DNA from: Aspidiotus rigidus
Lineage: Eukaryota; Arthropoda; Insecta; Hemiptera; Diaspididae
Assembly (NCBI GenBank): GCA_035079385.1
Contig: JAVHKY010000018.1
Location: 2,728,001-2,792,000 of the forward strand
Reading direction: 5' to 3'
DNA: 64,000 nt
Shown here: in pieces, positions 63,237-64,000 of the stretch
How positions within the stretch are numbered: the stretch's first letter is position 1
Layout of the letters: every line of letters begins with the position of its first letter
Position numbers and translations under genes: made by a program
The notes under the pieces: model-generated
Seen by the model: the letters and a program-made list of their open reading frames with translations, nothing else
Databases searched by the model: none
Told to the model about the DNA's origin: nothing

Positions 63237-63579
63237 AATTACATTCGACTTAAGATAGTTCTGTGCTAGGGTGACGAAATTCGTTCATTGAATCATATTA
63301 AAAATTTATGACGTAAGCGTTTGGTGTCGTTGATCACCAACTTACAAAAACATGGAGATGAGTCCACTGTAAGATTTCGTCTTGATGAGACCTACAAAGC
63401 AATACGTGAATGACATCTATCTACTCTAGAGAAGCGGAAAACTTGCCAGCAGGACCATTGCCCTCTACTTTTCTCAGGAGCTCTCGACCGTTATTGAGTA
63501 AAAATTATTCTTGTCTTTCTGTCATTGGTCGCCAAAAAAGGATAAGAGGTTAAAATCAAAAGAAGTCTATATTATTTCC

Positions 63580-63918
63580 TAAAAATTGAAAACGTTTTTC
63601 CATGATAGACACAACTTCATACATGAATAAAACGGCTTTGCTATCACTTAGGTATTTTTTTTAACGTTTCGCTACCATCGGTAGCATCTTCGGACTGAAT
63701 TAAAATACGAGTATTCGTACAAAGAAAAAACTAGAAAAAAAGATAAGACCAAGGATGAGTCAGTGACGAATGACCTCAGTGTACACGTTCGACATATTAT
63801 CAGTATCTGTCTTCAAATTAACATTCTTTTTGTACTTAATAATATTTATCACTTCCAGGATTTCCCTCTTCTGGTCGTTTGACTCAAAACCAGTGATAGC
63901 AAAGCCGTTTTATTCATG
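63580..63918 (-). mobile_element. 5'-truncated PLE with 12-bp target duplication
   Basis: Flanked by TATATTATTTCC at 63568-63579 and 63919-63930; the empty site is at 40.27 kb. On the minus strand it encodes the PLE C-terminus (KREILEVINIIKYKKNVN, then TDTDNMSNVYTEVI) with a stop at 63760. Then comes a hammerhead-like stem-loop (CCGAAGATGCTACCGATGG, continuing to TAGCGAAACG; 63663-63693). ATGAATAAAACGGCTTTGCT at its left is the exact mirror of the other edge (AGCAAAGCCGTTTTATTCAT), a partial inverted terminal duplication known for PLE insertions. Confidence 0.88.
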
Positions 63919-64000
63919 TATATTATTTCCATTTGCGGAGATATTGTTTGTATTTTGGAGCTTGACAAGCGAAAAAAAAAAACCAAATCTCTCAGATTCC

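Larger units (their letters stand above)
50391..64000 (+). repeat. Segmental duplication, unit 2 (runs off the window)
   Basis: The paralogue of 25526-40370. It lacks the AT-rich island and the first homeodomain exon, and has private insertions at about 52028-52192, 55466-55677, 56151-56380 and 63580-63918. Confidence 0.9.

Overview
This is arthropod nuclear DNA, most likely insect. The genes are split by GT-AG introns, and the mobile DNA is of eukaryotic, arthropod-typical kinds: BEL/Pao, RTE-like and R1-like LINEs, Penelope-like elements (PLEs), a hAT-type MITE and other foldback elements. I saw no operons, bacterial genes, CRISPR arrays, rRNA or tRNA genes. The species cannot be named from the sequence.

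Left part (1-25.5 kb). A decayed BEL/Pao retrotransposon with both LTRs (251-4539) is followed by PLE and RTE relics. The one ordinary host gene is a catalase on the minus strand (9289-15076, eight recognisable exons). It keeps the active-site His, Asn and haem-ligand Tyr regions. One of its introns is 3.8 kb and holds an R1-like LINE, a 0.96 kb inverted-repeat element and a (CA)n tract of about 107 units. Next come inverted repeats, a LINE relic, a hAT-like MITE with an 8-bp target duplication (22750-23244), and a nearly full-length but frameshifted PLE (23.3-25.5 kb).

Right part (25.5-64 kb). This is a tandem duplication with a repeat distance of about 23-25 kb; the second copy starts near 50391 and runs off the window. 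It carries a gene family I do not recognise as described. Two related acidic genes each occur twice: type I (26148, 51116) and type II (37974, 61263). They share a GSSIVEN motif, and type II has a PLDLS motif of the kind bound by the corepressor CtBP. Interleaved are seven copies of an exon, each behind a splice acceptor and beginning with V-N/S-A-S or the like, that encodes a divergent homeodomain; the fullest (45692-46087) encodes two in tandem. Exon phases allow type I and type II genes to splice into these exons, giving putative two-homeodomain transcription factors. Copies range from open to clearly broken, and the DNA-contact residue 51 varies between them.

Selfish DNA in the cluster includes a 1.58 kb foldback with about 750-bp arms, an RTE tail, several MITEs, two short PLE insertions whose target duplications can be read by comparing the two units, and a 1.8 kb AT-rich island with two orphan acidic ORFs.
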